Of a stretch of DNA of 64,000 bases, positions 46,260-54,496 are shown piece by piece (position 1 is the first letter of the stretch; each line of letters begins with the position of its first letter). A model generated the notes under the pieces. That model was not told where the DNA came from. It made no database searches and saw only the letters and a program-made list of their open reading frames with translations. Source of the stretch: JBBEAM01 sp040882845 (GTDB lineage: Bacteria > Pseudomonadota > Alphaproteobacteria > Kiloniellales > DSM-21159); contig JBBEAM010000007.1 of assembly GCA_040882845.1 (NCBI GenBank), forward strand, positions 186,001 through 250,000. Direction: 5' to 3'. The position numbers and the translations under genes were made by a program.

Positions 46260-46745
46260 ATGGGATCTTTCGAAGTTTACAGGTTGCGCAGGTTTTTGCC
46301 TGCCGTCTTCATTTGCAGCTATGCGCTGGTCGCGCTAAACGCGATTCCAGCTGGTAGTCGAGAGTTTTATCCCTTCTTCAATTGGAGCCTATTTTCACGA
46401 AGCGCTGACTTCAGAACGGATGTGGTGCTGCAGGTTCGTAGCATTGAAGGCCGGACCCTCGATGAGCCGCGCCTGCTCTACGATATGAAGGAGAGTCTCT
46501 CGGCTGCGAAAAACCGCAATGGCGTCCTGATGAAGACGATCGACCGCCTTTATATGGCAGTTTACAGTGGGGACCAGGTGACGGCAGAGCGACTTCAGAA
46601 TGTCATCGAAACTCGTTTTCTTTCTGACGTTTCTGCAATCGAATATGATCTCGTAGTAATCGGATATAATCCGATAGATAGACTGACAAATATGACGATA
46701 AGAGAAAAGAAGGTTATTTCCTCTTATGAGAAATCCTTGCCATGA
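46260..46745 (+). CDS. one-helix membrane protein of unknown function, island gene 1
   Basis: A 161-residue protein with one membrane helix (about residues 12-30) followed by a roughly 130-residue domain probably outside the cytoplasm. Just after the helix is REFYPFFNWSLFSRS, a motif-like aromatic stretch. The codons are AT-rich (sampled line 35% GC). ATG 46260 follows GCAAGG; its TGA overlaps the next ATG, so the two are translationally coupled. No known family; the neighbours suggest a partner or substrate of the gamma-carboxylase-like protein. Confidence 0.65.
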   Translation: MGSFEVYRLRRFLPAVFICSYALVALNAIPAGSREFYPFFNWSLFSRSADFRTDVVLQVRSIEGRTLDEPRLLYDMKESLSAAKNRNGVLMKTIDRLYMAVYSGDQVTAERLQNVIETRFLSDVSAIEYDLVVIGYNPIDRLTNMTIREKKVISSYEKSLP

Positions 46746-47761
46746 GTAGTAGAAGCGTCAATTCAGTCATTCGATGGACTCGGCGAACTCTGTCAGGGCA
46801 GGACACCGCTCCAAACGATACCCTACAGACTGTGCATCGGCGCTTCAACCGGGCCCAATTCGTCGTTAAAGGCTACTACCTCGCGTCCGTTTACATTACC
46901 TTCATGTTGATGCTGAAGGCTGGAGCGCTTACCCGGGAGGTTTCTGCCGACTGGGATTTTCTCTGGCCATTGGTTTGGGTCTCCCCCTCGGGTGCCGCCG
47001 ACACGCTACGCTGGCTCTCAGTCGCGTGTTTCCTATCGAGCCTTCTTGCTCTTCATTTCTCGAACAAACGCAGCTTCAGACTATTTTTCATCCTCTTGTT
47101 TTTGCCGGCTTGTACAATTCCAAATTCTCTTGGAGGTATCAATCATCCTTACCACGCTTGGTTCTGGATCGGCGTCTGCTTCGTATTCCTTCCAGATGTC
47201 AAACGAGGTGAGATATCTCGGCATATAGAAATGTCTTATCTTCTGGTTATAAGCACATGCCAAGCGTTATTGCTATTCTTCTATAGCTTGGCAGGATTCT
47301 GGAAACTCGTTTATGGCCTACAAGGCTTGTTCGCTGGCTATGAGGGAAACTTCTCGCCGCGTGGCCTAGCTCTTACTTTGGCGGATAGGATGCTACAGAC
47401 GGGTACTGATCCGTTGCTAGCAAACTTCTTTATCGTGAACTATTGGTTATCCTGGCCGATGTTCATTGGCGTTATTTACATCCAGTTCGTTGCGGTTTTG
47501 GTTGCCTTTCGCCCTCGCTTGCATGCTCTCTGGGGATATCTGCTGATTTTCTTCCATTTAGGAACTTATCTGCTTATGGAGATAGGTTTTAGCCAGCATG
47601 TTCTGTTCCTGGCGTTGCTTTTCGTGATGTCGCCCTTCCGCCCAATGCAGTGGTCTTTGCCCCAGGTAATCGGAGACCTGCCCATAGTAGGGCTTGTCTA
47701 TCGGCGTGTCCTTACAAGGTTTGCCGCAAGCGCCCCAGGAAGACAGGTTCCCGCGCGATGA
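46742..47761 (+). CDS. HTTM / vitamin-K-dependent gamma-carboxylase-like membrane protein, island gene 2
   Basis: A 339-residue protein with about seven or eight membrane helices after a soluble N-terminus of 40 residues. Residues 184-189 read AGFWKL, which I align from memory with AGVKKL of human GGCX (catalytic base Lys218), and residues 271-286 (FHLGTYLLMEIGFSQH) with the GGCX stretch that begins with a conserved FH and contains IG-FS. This places it in the HTTM/VKGC superfamily with the key Lys and His kept. The large lumenal substrate domain of GGCX is absent. ATGA overlaps at both ends couple it to its neighbours. Substrate and cofactor unknown. Confidence 0.7.
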   Translation: MSSRSVNSVIRWTRRTLSGQDTAPNDTLQTVHRRFNRAQFVVKGYYLASVYITFMLMLKAGALTREVSADWDFLWPLVWVSPSGAADTLRWLSVACFLSSLLALHFSNKRSFRLFFILLFLPACTIPNSLGGINHPYHAWFWIGVCFVFLPDVKRGEISRHIEMSYLLVISTCQALLLFFYSLAGFWKLVYGLQGLFAGYEGNFSPRGLALTLADRMLQTGTDPLLANFFIVNYWLSWPMFIGVIYIQFVAVLVAFRPRLHALWGYLLIFFHLGTYLLMEIGFSQHVLFLALLFVMSPFRPMQWSLPQVIGDLPIVGLVYRRVLTRFAASAPGRQVPAR

Positions 47762-48120
47762 GCAAGCTTCCCCTGCGCGTGGTATATGACGGCGAATGTC
47801 CATTCTGCAGCAACTATGTGAAGCTAACGCGGCTCAAGGCAGACTTTGCAGTCGAACTCGTCGATGCGCGGCGTGAGCCGGAAAAGGCTATGCGCTATGG
47901 ACTCGATCTCAACGAGGGAATGGTGGCCGATCTCAACGGCAATGTTTATCACGGTGCCGATGCAGTATGGCTGTTGTCTGGCTTGTCAAACAAAACGGGT
48001 TTAGGAAACTGGGTTCTGGCGAGCGTTTTCTCCTCGCGCACTGCGGCTCGATTATTCTACCCCATCCTGCGGATGGGTCGCTCGCTGACGCTGAAAATTC
48101 TCGGCAAGCCGCGCCTTTGA
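47758..48120 (+). CDS. DCC-family (DUF393) thiol-disulfide oxidoreductase, island gene 3
   Basis: A 120-residue thioredoxin-like protein. The family signature LRVVYDGECPFCSNYV carries the redox CxxC (Cys17, Cys20), and GNVYHGADAVWLLS is the conserved middle segment. ATG 47758 overlaps the stop of the membrane protein gene. DCC proteins are often encoded near HTTM proteins, and a thiol partner parallels VKOR in the vitamin K cycle, but a shared reaction is inference. Confidence 0.85.
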   Translation: MSKLPLRVVYDGECPFCSNYVKLTRLKADFAVELVDARREPEKAMRYGLDLNEGMVADLNGNVYHGADAVWLLSGLSNKTGLGNWVLASVFSSRTAARLFYPILRMGRSLTLKILGKPRL

Positions 48121-48121
48121 T

Positions 48122-48151
48122 TCTCGTCTGGTGGGACTCCCTCCGACGAGA
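48122..48151. terminator. hairpin at the end of the island operon
   Basis: TCTCGTC (48122-48128) pairs with GACGAGA (48145-48151); inner GG/CC and GGG/CCC pairs extend it with one bulge and one mismatch. It lies two bases past the DCC stop and between convergent transcripts (cassette and tRNA-Thr). There is no T-run, so termination would be imperfect. Confidence 0.45.
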
Positions 48152-48180
48152 GCGAGCCAACTATACAGAATCTAGGAAAA

Positions 48181-48255
48181 TGGTGCCGCCGGCGTGAATT
48201 GAACACGCGACCCCACCCTTACCAAGGGTGTGCTCTACCCCTGAGCTACGGCGGC
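48181..48255 (-). tRNA. tRNA-Thr (anticodon GGT)
   Basis: A complete 75-base cloverleaf with encoded CCA: acceptor GCCGCCG/CGGCGGC, D arm GCTC/GAGC, anticodon stem CACCC/GGGTG with loop TTGGTAA, T arm GCGTG-TTCAATT-CACGC. It is the intact partner of the decayed copy at 45999-46071, differing in T-stem pairs. Confidence 0.96.
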
Positions 48256-48382
48256 CCCGTAAGCCTTTGAGAGCGGCGCGGAAGATGCCAGCCGCGGGCG
48301 CCAAAGGCAAGCCTCTTCTGGCCCCCGGGCGGGCTCCGTCACGCCTTGACCTTGCCGCATTCCCCGCTCAGATTGCCGCGTC

Positions 48383-48550
48383 ATGACAGCCAAGTCCTCG
48401 TCATCTTCGCAAGCGGCTTCGGAGGGCGGGAAAGCCCCTAGCCAGGACAGGCAGGAGCGCCTGTCCCAGGCGCTGCGCGACAACCTGCGCAAGCGCAAGG
48501 CCCAGGCCCGCGCCAGGAGCGCACCGCGCAAAGACGAGGCCAAGAGTTAG
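48383..48550 (+). CDS. small conserved basic protein, 55 aa, upstream of dcd-murA
   Basis: The short frame MTAKSSSSS to DEAKS has a Ser-rich start and a basic helix RQERLSQALRDNLRKRKAQARAR. I recall similar RQERLxxALRxNLxKRKAQARAR proteins beside murA in many alphaproteobacteria. It has GC-rich native codon use. Possibly nucleic-acid binding; function not known. Confidence 0.6.
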   Translation: MTAKSSSSSQAASEGGKAPSQDRQERLSQALRDNLRKRKAQARARSAPRKDEAKS

Positions 48551-48647
48551 CCAGGGCGGCAGGGCGCTTGAGGCTGCCCGGCCGATTCAGTAGAAACAGC
48601 CGCGCGCCATCTATTCCGACGGCGCCGCTTCAGGGGACCTTCCGACC

Positions 48648-49202
48648 ATGCCGATCATGCCCGACAGCTGGATCCGCGAGATGTCGCAGACCAAGAACAT
48701 GATCGACCCCTTCGTGGAGGTGCAGGAGCGGACCAACGCGATCTCCTACGGGCTCAGCTCCTACGGCTACGACGCCCGGGTGGCCGACGAGTTCCGGATT
48801 TTCACCAACGTCGACAACGCGATCGTCGATCCGAAAGCCTTCTCCGAGCAGTCTTTCGTGGAACGCACCGGGCCGGTCTGCGTTATTCCACCGAATTCCT
48901 TCGTTCTGGCGCGCACCGTGGAATACTTCCGCGTGCCGCGTAACGTGCTGGTGATCTGCCTCGGCAAGTCGACCTACGCGCGCTGCGGCATCATCGTCAA
49001 TGTGACGCCGCTGGAGCCCGAGTGGGAGGGCCATGTGACCCTGGAGTTTTCCAACACCACGCCGCTGCCGGCCAAGGTCTACGCCAACGAAGGGGCCTGC
49101 CAGTTCCTCTTTTTGAAGGCGGACTCGGTCTGCGAGGTCTCCTACGCCGACCGCAAGGGCAAGTACATGGGGCAGCGCGGCGTGACGCTGCCCAAGCTGT
49201 AG
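48648..49202 (+). CDS. dcd: dCTP deaminase
   Basis: A 184-residue enzyme of the dUTPase-fold family. ISYGLSSYGYDARVADEF, the catalytic Glu region TPLEPEWEGHVTLEFSNTTP, and GACQFLFL are conserved. ATG 48648 (MPIMPDSWI) fits relatives better than 48657. It makes dUTP from dCTP for dTMP synthesis. It precedes murA by 13 bases, as in related genomes. Confidence 0.95.
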   Translation: MPIMPDSWIREMSQTKNMIDPFVEVQERTNAISYGLSSYGYDARVADEFRIFTNVDNAIVDPKAFSEQSFVERTGPVCVIPPNSFVLARTVEYFRVPRNVLVICLGKSTYARCGIIVNVTPLEPEWEGHVTLEFSNTTPLPAKVYANEGACQFLFLKADSVCEVSYADRKGKYMGQRGVTLPKL

Positions 49203-49215
49203 GAGAGGCGGGGCC

Positions 49216-50550
49216 GTGGACTGCATCGTCATCGAGGGCGGCAAGCCGCTGAAGGGCGACATCGTCATCTCCGGCGCCAAGAACGCGGCGCTGAAGGTGA
49301 TGGCCGCCAGCCTGCTGACCCCGGAGAAGCTGACCCTCGCCAACGTGCCGCGGCTCGGCGATATCGCCTCGATGCGCGCCCTGCTGGAGGAGCTGGGGGT
49401 CGTAGTCGAGGCGGTGGAGACAGAGAGCGGCGGCTACGGCCTTGAGCTGCGGGCCGGAGAGATCCGCTCGACCCGCGCGCCCTACGATCTGGTGCGCAAG
49501 ATGCGCGCATCGGTGCTGGTGTTGGGGCCGCTGCTGGCGCGCTGCGGCCAGGCCGAGGTTTCGCTGCCCGGCGGCTGCGCCATCGGCACCCGGCCGATCG
49601 ACCTGCATCTTTCCGGCCTGGAGCGCCTCGGCGCGGAGATCGAGCTCAAGGAAGGCTACGTCTTCGCCAAGGCGCCCGGCGGCCTCAAGGGCAACGAGGT
49701 GGTGTTCGAGCAGGTCTCGGTCGGCGCCACGGAGAACCTGCTGATGGCGGCGACCCTGGCAGAGGGCGAGACCCGCCTGGTCAATGCCGCGCGCGAGCCC
49801 GAGGTCGGCGACCTCGCCAAGTGCCTGATCGCCATGGGCGCGGAGATCGAGGGCATCGGCACCGCGACCCTGAGGATCAAGGGCAAGACATCGCTCGCCG
49901 GCGCGGCCCACGAGGTGATTCCCGACCGCATCGAGGCCGGAACCTTCGCCATGGCGGCCGGTATCACCGATGGTAACCTGCATCTGCTGGGTGCCAAGGC
50001 CGAGCATCTGCGCAGCGTCATCGAGGTGCTAAAGCGCGCCGGAATCAGCGTGACCGAGACCAACCGCGGCCTCAGGGTGCGGCGGACCAACGGGCCGCTG
50101 CGCGGCACCGACGTGATGACCGAGACCTTTCCCGGCTTCCCGACCGACCTGCAGGCCCAGTTCATGGCCACCATGGCGACCGCCCAGGGCGCCTCGATGA
50201 TCACCGAGTCGATCTTCGAGAACCGCTTCATGCACGTGCCGGAGCTGGCCCGCATGGGCGCCGACGTCACGGTGCACGGCGCCTCCGCCCTGGTGCGCGG
50301 CGTCGACCGCCTGACTGGCGCACCCGTGATGGCGACCGACCTGCGCGCCTCGGTCTCCCTGGTGCTGGCCGGACTGGCCGCCCAGGGCAGGACCGTGCTG
50401 AACCGGGTCTATCACCTGGATCGCGGCTACGAGCGGCTGGAGGAGAAGCTCTCGGCCTGCGGCGCCGCGATCCGCCGGGAGAAAAGCGAGGAGGCGGCGA
50501 AGACGGCGCCCCAGGCGGAGGCTGCGGATAATCATGCCCAACATCCATAG
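49216..50550 (+). CDS. murA: UDP-N-acetylglucosamine 1-carboxyvinyltransferase
   Basis: A 444-residue enzyme with GTG start. Lys22-Asn23 in SGAKNAALK and the PEP-binding Cys121 in SLPGGCAIGTRP are present, so it is of the fosfomycin-sensitive Cys type. It performs the first committed step of peptidoglycan synthesis. The C-terminus has an extra tail of about 25 residues (EEAAKTAPQAEAADNH), part of which overlaps the DUF2948 gene start by 17 bases. Confidence 0.96.
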   Translation: MDCIVIEGGKPLKGDIVISGAKNAALKVMAASLLTPEKLTLANVPRLGDIASMRALLEELGVVVEAVETESGGYGLELRAGEIRSTRAPYDLVRKMRASVLVLGPLLARCGQAEVSLPGGCAIGTRPIDLHLSGLERLGAEIELKEGYVFAKAPGGLKGNEVVFEQVSVGATENLLMAATLAEGETRLVNAAREPEVGDLAKCLIAMGAEIEGIGTATLRIKGKTSLAGAAHEVIPDRIEAGTFAMAAGITDGNLHLLGAKAEHLRSVIEVLKRAGISVTETNRGLRVRRTNGPLRGTDVMTETFPGFPTDLQAQFMATMATAQGASMITESIFENRFMHVPELARMGADVTVHGASALVRGVDRLTGAPVMATDLRASVSLVLAGLAAQGRTVLNRVYHLDRGYERLEEKLSACGAAIRREKSEEAAKTAPQAEAADNHAQHP

Positions 50551-51076
50551 AATGAAGCTGCGGGCGCGCGACGGCGAGGACCTGAGGGTTCTCGCCGCCT
50601 TCCTGCAGGACGCCATCCTGCCGGTCAAGGAGATGGCCTACCTGCCGCAGGACCGGCGCTTCGTGATGCTGTTCAACCGCTTCAAGTGGGAGCGCCTGCC
50701 CGAGGAGGGGCCGGTGGCGGCGCTGGAGTCCGCGCCGGAACCGGAGCACGGCGCCGAAGCAGCGGAGGAGGACGTCGCCTTCCTGGAAGACGCAGAGGAA
50801 ACCGGCCCGGTCTACGAGCGGGTCCACTGCGCCCTGACCTTCGACGCGGTGGGCGGCGCCCAGCTGCGCGGCATCGACCGCAAGGACAAGAGCCGGCTGC
50901 TGGAGCTGCTGACCATCGAGGCCGACAAGGACGGCATCGCCCTGGTGTTCGCCGGCGAAGCGGCGATCCGCCTGCAGGCGCGCAAGGTCCGCGCCCATAT
51001 GGAGGACATGGGCGAGCCCTGGCCGACCACCAACCTGCCGCGCCATACCCAGGACCGAGCCGGCGCCCCGGATTGA
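50534..51076 (+). CDS. DUF2948 family protein
   Basis: A 180-residue protein with MKLRARDGEDLRVLAAFLQDAILPVKEMAYLP split over its first 45 residues, and RRFVMLFNRFKWER; both typical of DUF2948. A variable acidic insert (residues 65-95) separates it from the C-terminal LTIEADKDGIALVFAG part. It lies between murA and hisG as in many alphaproteobacteria, but its role is unknown. Confidence 0.88.
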   Translation: MPNIHRMKLRARDGEDLRVLAAFLQDAILPVKEMAYLPQDRRFVMLFNRFKWERLPEEGPVAALESAPEPEHGAEAAEEDVAFLEDAEETGPVYERVHCALTFDAVGGAQLRGIDRKDKSRLLELLTIEADKDGIALVFAGEAAIRLQARKVRAHMEDMGEPWPTTNLPRHTQDRAGAPD

Positions 51077-51181
51077 CCTCCCGCCCGAGCCTTTTTTCGA
51101 CCCCTTGATCCTGGACCTGGGCGGCGAAGCGCGCTACATCACCGCCACTTCACGCCGCCGTCTGGACAAGAGGAAGACCCC

Positions 51182-51853
51182 GTGCCGCCGAGTGCCGCCA
51201 ACCAGCCATTGATCCTGGCCGTGCCCAAGGGCCGCATCCTCACGGAGCTGCGTCCGGTGATGGCCGCGGCCGGAATCGAGCCGGAAGCCGCCTTTTTCGA
51301 CGACTCGGCGCGGCAGCTGCGCTTTTCCACCGGCGAACCCAACCTGGAGATCGTGCGGGTGCGCAGCTTCGACGTCGCCACCTTCGTCGCCTTCGGCGCC
51401 GCCCAGCTCGGCGTCGCCGGCAACGACGTGCTGATGGAGTTCGACTATCCCGAGCTTTACGCCCCGGTCGATCTCGGCATCGGCCGCTGCCGGCTTTCGG
51501 TCGCCGCCCCGGGGGAGCTGCTGGCGCAGGACAATCCGCAGCGCTGGAGCCACATCCGGGTCGCCACCAAGTACCCCGAGATCACCCGCCGGCACTTCGC
51601 CGCGCGCGGCGTCCAGGCCGAGTGCATCAAGCTCAACGGCGCCATGGAGCTGGCGCCCAGCCTCGGGCTGTGCCGCCGCATCGTCGATCTGGTGTCGAGC
51701 GGCGCCACCCTGAAGGCCAACGACCTGGTCGAGGTCGAGACCATCGCCGAGATCACCTCCCGCCTGGTGGTCAACCGGGCGGCGATGAAGACCCGCGCCG
51801 ACGAGGTCGGCGGCTACGTGGAGCGCTTCCGGGAGGCGGCCCGTGCCGCTTAG
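51182..51853 (+). CDS. hisG: ATP phosphoribosyltransferase, short form
   Basis: A 223-residue HisG_S-type catalytic subunit with GTG start: LILAVPKGRILTEL at the start and VVNRAAMKTRADEV near the end. Short forms need HisZ as regulatory subunit; hisZ is not in the window. It catalyses the first step of histidine synthesis and overlaps hisD by 11 bases. Confidence 0.92.
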   Translation: MPPSAANQPLILAVPKGRILTELRPVMAAAGIEPEAAFFDDSARQLRFSTGEPNLEIVRVRSFDVATFVAFGAAQLGVAGNDVLMEFDYPELYAPVDLGIGRCRLSVAAPGELLAQDNPQRWSHIRVATKYPEITRRHFAARGVQAECIKLNGAMELAPSLGLCRRIVDLVSSGATLKANDLVEVETIAEITSRLVVNRAAMKTRADEVGGYVERFREAARAA

Positions 51854-53168
51854 GCTGGACATCCGCGATCTGGACTTCGCCGCGGCCTTCTCCGCCTTTC
51901 TCGAGGTCAAGCGCGAGGCCGAGGCCGAGGTCGATGCCACGGTGGCGGAGATCCTCGCCGAGGTGCGCAAGCGCGGCGACGCCGCGCTGGCCGACTACAC
52001 CCGCCGCTTCGACCGCTTCGAGGTCGCGCCGGAGGACTTTCGTGTCGGCGAACGCGAGCTCGACGCTGCCCTGGCCGCCTGCGCGCCGCAAACCCTGACC
52101 GCGCTGGAACACGCCAAGGCCCGACTGGAGGCGCATCACGCACGCCAGCTCCCCGAAGACCTGGACTACGTGGACGGAGAGGGGCTGCGGCTCGGCCACC
52201 GCTGGACGCCGGTCGCCGCCGCCGGGCTCTACGTGCCGGGCGGGACGGCGGCCTATCCCTCCTCGGTGCTGATGAACGCGGTTCCGGCCAAGGTCGCCGG
52301 GGTCAAGCGCATCGCCATGACCGTTCCAGCGCCAGATGGGAAGCTCAATCCGCTGGTGCTGGCGGCGGCGCGGATCTGCGGGATATCCGAGATTTACCGC
52401 CTCGGCGGGGCCCAGGCGATCGCGGCGCTGGCTTACGGCAGCGAGAGCATCGTCCCGGTCGACAAGATCACCGGGCCGGGCAACGCCTATGTTGCCGCCG
52501 CCAAGCGCCAGGTCTTCGGCCAGGTCGGCATCGACATGATCGCCGGCCCCTCGGAGATCCTGGTGGTCGCCGACGCGGCCAACGATCCCGCCTGGATCGC
52601 CGCCGACCTGCTCAGCCAGGCCGAGCACGACCCCACGGCACAGGCGATCCTGCTGACCGACGATGCCGACTTCGCCGTGGCCGTAGAGGCGGCGGTGGAC
52701 GGCCACCTGCAGTCCCTGCCGCGCAGCGCCATCGCCCGCGCTTCCTGGGGCGACCACGGCGCCGTCATCCTGCTCGAGGACCTGGCCCAGGCCGGGCCGC
52801 TGATCGACCGCATCGCGCCGGAGCACCTGGAGTTGGCCATCGAGGATCCCGAGGCCCTGCTGCCGAGCTTCTCCAATGCCGGCGCGATCTTCCTCGGCCG
52901 CCACACCCCGGAGGTGATCGGCGACTACCTGGCGGGGCCGAACCACGTCCTGCCGACCGGGCGCTCGGCGCGCTTTTCCTCCGGTCTTTCGGTGCTCGAT
53001 TTCATGAAGCGCTCCTCCCTGATCGCCTGCGGAACCGAGGGCCTGGCGGCGCTGGGTCCCTCGGCGATCGCCCTGGCGCGCGCGGAGGGACTGGACGCAC
53101 ACGCACTCTCCGTGGCAATCCGGTTGAACGCGCGGCCCGGCGGCTCCGACAGGGAGCCCGACGCCTAG
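51843..53168 (+). CDS. hisD: histidinol dehydrogenase
   Basis: A 441-residue enzyme with GTG start. YVPGGTAAYPSSVLM, DKITGPGNAYVAAAK, AGPSEILVVAD, the zinc/substrate His in SQAEHDP and the catalytic Glu-His in RIAPEHLEL are all present. It oxidises L-histidinol to histidine in two steps. Followed at 16 bases by the UPF0262 gene. Confidence 0.95.
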   Translation: MPLRLDIRDLDFAAAFSAFLEVKREAEAEVDATVAEILAEVRKRGDAALADYTRRFDRFEVAPEDFRVGERELDAALAACAPQTLTALEHAKARLEAHHARQLPEDLDYVDGEGLRLGHRWTPVAAAGLYVPGGTAAYPSSVLMNAVPAKVAGVKRIAMTVPAPDGKLNPLVLAAARICGISEIYRLGGAQAIAALAYGSESIVPVDKITGPGNAYVAAAKRQVFGQVGIDMIAGPSEILVVADAANDPAWIAADLLSQAEHDPTAQAILLTDDADFAVAVEAAVDGHLQSLPRSAIARASWGDHGAVILLEDLAQAGPLIDRIAPEHLELAIEDPEALLPSFSNAGAIFLGRHTPEVIGDYLAGPNHVLPTGRSARFSSGLSVLDFMKRSSLIACGTEGLAALGPSAIALARAEGLDAHALSVAIRLNARPGGSDREPDA

Positions 53169-53184
53169 GGCCGGGGAGGCGCTC

Positions 53185-53667
53185 ATGTCCACGGAGTCCA
53201 AGACCCAGCGGATCTGCAACATCACCCTCGACGAGCGCAGCGTCGTGCGCCGCGCGGCCGATGTCGAGCACGAGCGGGCGGTGGCGATCTACGATTTGCT
53301 GGAGGAGAATTACTTCCGCCCGGTCGGCGACTACCGGGGCCCCTATAACCTGCACCTGCGCATCTCCGACAACCGCCTGGTCTTCGACATCCGCGACGAG
53401 GCGGGGGCGCCGCTCGGCAGCGTGCCGCTGCCGCTCTCGCCCTTCCGGCGGATCGTCAAGGACTACTTCACGGTCTGCGAGAGCTACTTCGAGGCGATCA
53501 AGACCGCCAGCCCCTCCAGGATCGAGGCCATCGACATGGGGCGGCGCGGCCTGCACGACGAGGGTTCCGAGCTGCTGAGCGCCCGCCTCGAGGACAGGAT
53601 CGAGCTCGACGACAACACGGCGCGGCGGCTGTTCACCCTGCTTTGCGTCCTGCACATCAAGGGTTAG
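53185..53667 (+). CDS. UPF0262 family protein
   Basis: A 160-residue alphaproteobacterial family of unknown function. Conserved pieces are EHERAVAIYDLLEENYF, GPYNLHLRISDNRLVFDIRD (in part) and SPFRRIVKDYFTVCESY. It sits in the normal place between hisD and the phosphatase gene, 6 bases before the latter, suggesting co-translation. Confidence 0.93.
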   Translation: MSTESKTQRICNITLDERSVVRRAADVEHERAVAIYDLLEENYFRPVGDYRGPYNLHLRISDNRLVFDIRDEAGAPLGSVPLPLSPFRRIVKDYFTVCESYFEAIKTASPSRIEAIDMGRRGLHDEGSELLSARLEDRIELDDNTARRLFTLLCVLHIKG

Positions 53668-53673
53668 GCCCAC

Positions 53674-54123
53674 ATGGATGAGCCTCCTCTTGCCGAGCTG
53701 CCGGGCGCCGTGCTCTTCGCCTGCACCCACAACTCGGTGCGTTCGCCGATGGCCGAGGGGCTGCTGAAGCGGCTGCTCGGCCATAAGGTCTTCGTCGACT
53801 CCGTGGGGGTGCGCGACGGCGAGGTCGACGGTTTCGCCGTGGCGGTGATGCGCGAGCTGGATATCGACATCTCCAAGCACCACGCCAAGACCTTCGATCA
53901 GCTCGAGGACACCTCCTTCGACCTGATCGTCTCGCTCTCGCCGGAGGCGCAGCACTCCGCCGTCGAGCTGACCCGCACCATGGCCTGCGATGTGGAGTAC
54001 TGGCGGATCATGGACCCCGGCATCGTCGAGGGCAGTCGCGAGGAACAGCTCAAGGCCTACCGCGACGTGCGCGACGAGCTGCGCCGCCGGATCGAAGCGC
54101 GATTCCGCGAGAACGGCGGGTGA
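53674..54123 (+). CDS. low-molecular-weight phosphatase family protein
   Basis: A 149-residue protein with the phosphate loop FACTHNSVRSPMAEG (Cys17-x5-Arg23), the LMW protein-tyrosine-phosphatase/arsenate-reductase fold. The usual C-terminal DPxY/F general-acid is read as MDPGIVEG. In this conserved locus it is usually annotated as phosphatase, not ArsC. Natural substrate unknown. Confidence 0.87.
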   Translation: MDEPPLAELPGAVLFACTHNSVRSPMAEGLLKRLLGHKVFVDSVGVRDGEVDGFAVAVMRELDIDISKHHAKTFDQLEDTSFDLIVSLSPEAQHSAVELTRTMACDVEYWRIMDPGIVEGSREEQLKAYRDVRDELRRRIEARFRENGG

Positions 54124-54164
54124 ATCCCCAGTTTCGGCCGCCGCTCTCAAGTCAGCCCATGTAA

Positions 54165-54193
54165 TTGTTATGCTGGGCGGCTTTGTGTATGAT
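54165..54193 (+). promoter_or_regulatory. sigma-70-type promoter for infA
   Basis: TTGTTA (54165-54170), a 17-base spacer and TATGAT (54188-54193) lie 65 bases before the infA start in an AT-richer 134-base spacer. Confidence 0.65.
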
Positions 54194-54257
54194 CCGCCGC
54201 GTTTTGCAGAACGCCGCATTTTCACACTCTCGATAACTGACCAAGAAGAAAGCAGGA

Positions 54258-54476
54258 ATGGCAAAAGAAGACCTGATCGAATTTCAGGGCACCGTCGTCG
54301 AGCTGCTGCCCAACGCCATGTTCCGGGTGAAGCTCGACAACGACCATGAAGTGCTCGCGCACACCGCGGGCAAGATGCGCAAGCATCGGATTCGCGTTCT
54401 CGCCGGGGACCGGGTGAACGTCGAGATGACCCCCTACGATCTGAGCAAGGGTCGCATCACCTTCCGCTACAAGTAG
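54258..54476 (+). CDS. infA: translation initiation factor IF-1
   Basis: A 72-residue S1/OB-fold protein of exact family length, MAKEDLIEFQGTVVELLPN at the start and GRITFRYK at the end. It binds the ribosomal A site during initiation. The promoter upstream suggests that infA leads the infA-maf-RNase E/G-yacG-protease group. Confidence 0.98.
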   Translation: MAKEDLIEFQGTVVELLPNAMFRVKLDNDHEVLAHTAGKMRKHRIRVLAGDRVNVEMTPYDLSKGRITFRYK

Positions 54477-54496
54477 GCCAGGGCGGCGCTCCGCCG

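Larger units (their letters stand above)
45995..48255. mobile_element. low-GC island between a decayed and an intact tRNA-Thr
   Basis: Direct repeats of tRNA-Thr 3' sequence (45995-46048 and 48177-48230, 48 of 54 identical) flank about 2.1 kb. Sampled lines inside are 35-50% G+C against about two thirds outside. The island encodes three coupled genes and no integrase, transposase or other mobility gene. The intact tRNA lies at the right edge. This is the layout left when an element integrates in a tRNA gene, but the mechanism and mobility are inferred. Confidence 0.7.

Noticed and set aside
46252..46338. Alternative start ATG 46252 for island gene 1
   Set aside because: That frame gives only about 28 codons before a stop; the frame from 46260 is long and coupled to the next gene.
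48256..48310. Minus-strand promoter for tRNA-Thr (TTGCCT, 17 bases, CATCTT)
   Set aside because: The -10 is too weak to support; recorded only as a possibility.
51077..51181. Possible extra small gene between DUF2948 and hisG (reading LILDLGGEARYITATSRRRL)
   Set aside because: Out of frame with hisG, no start with ribosome site, and it ends inside hisG; more likely spacer.
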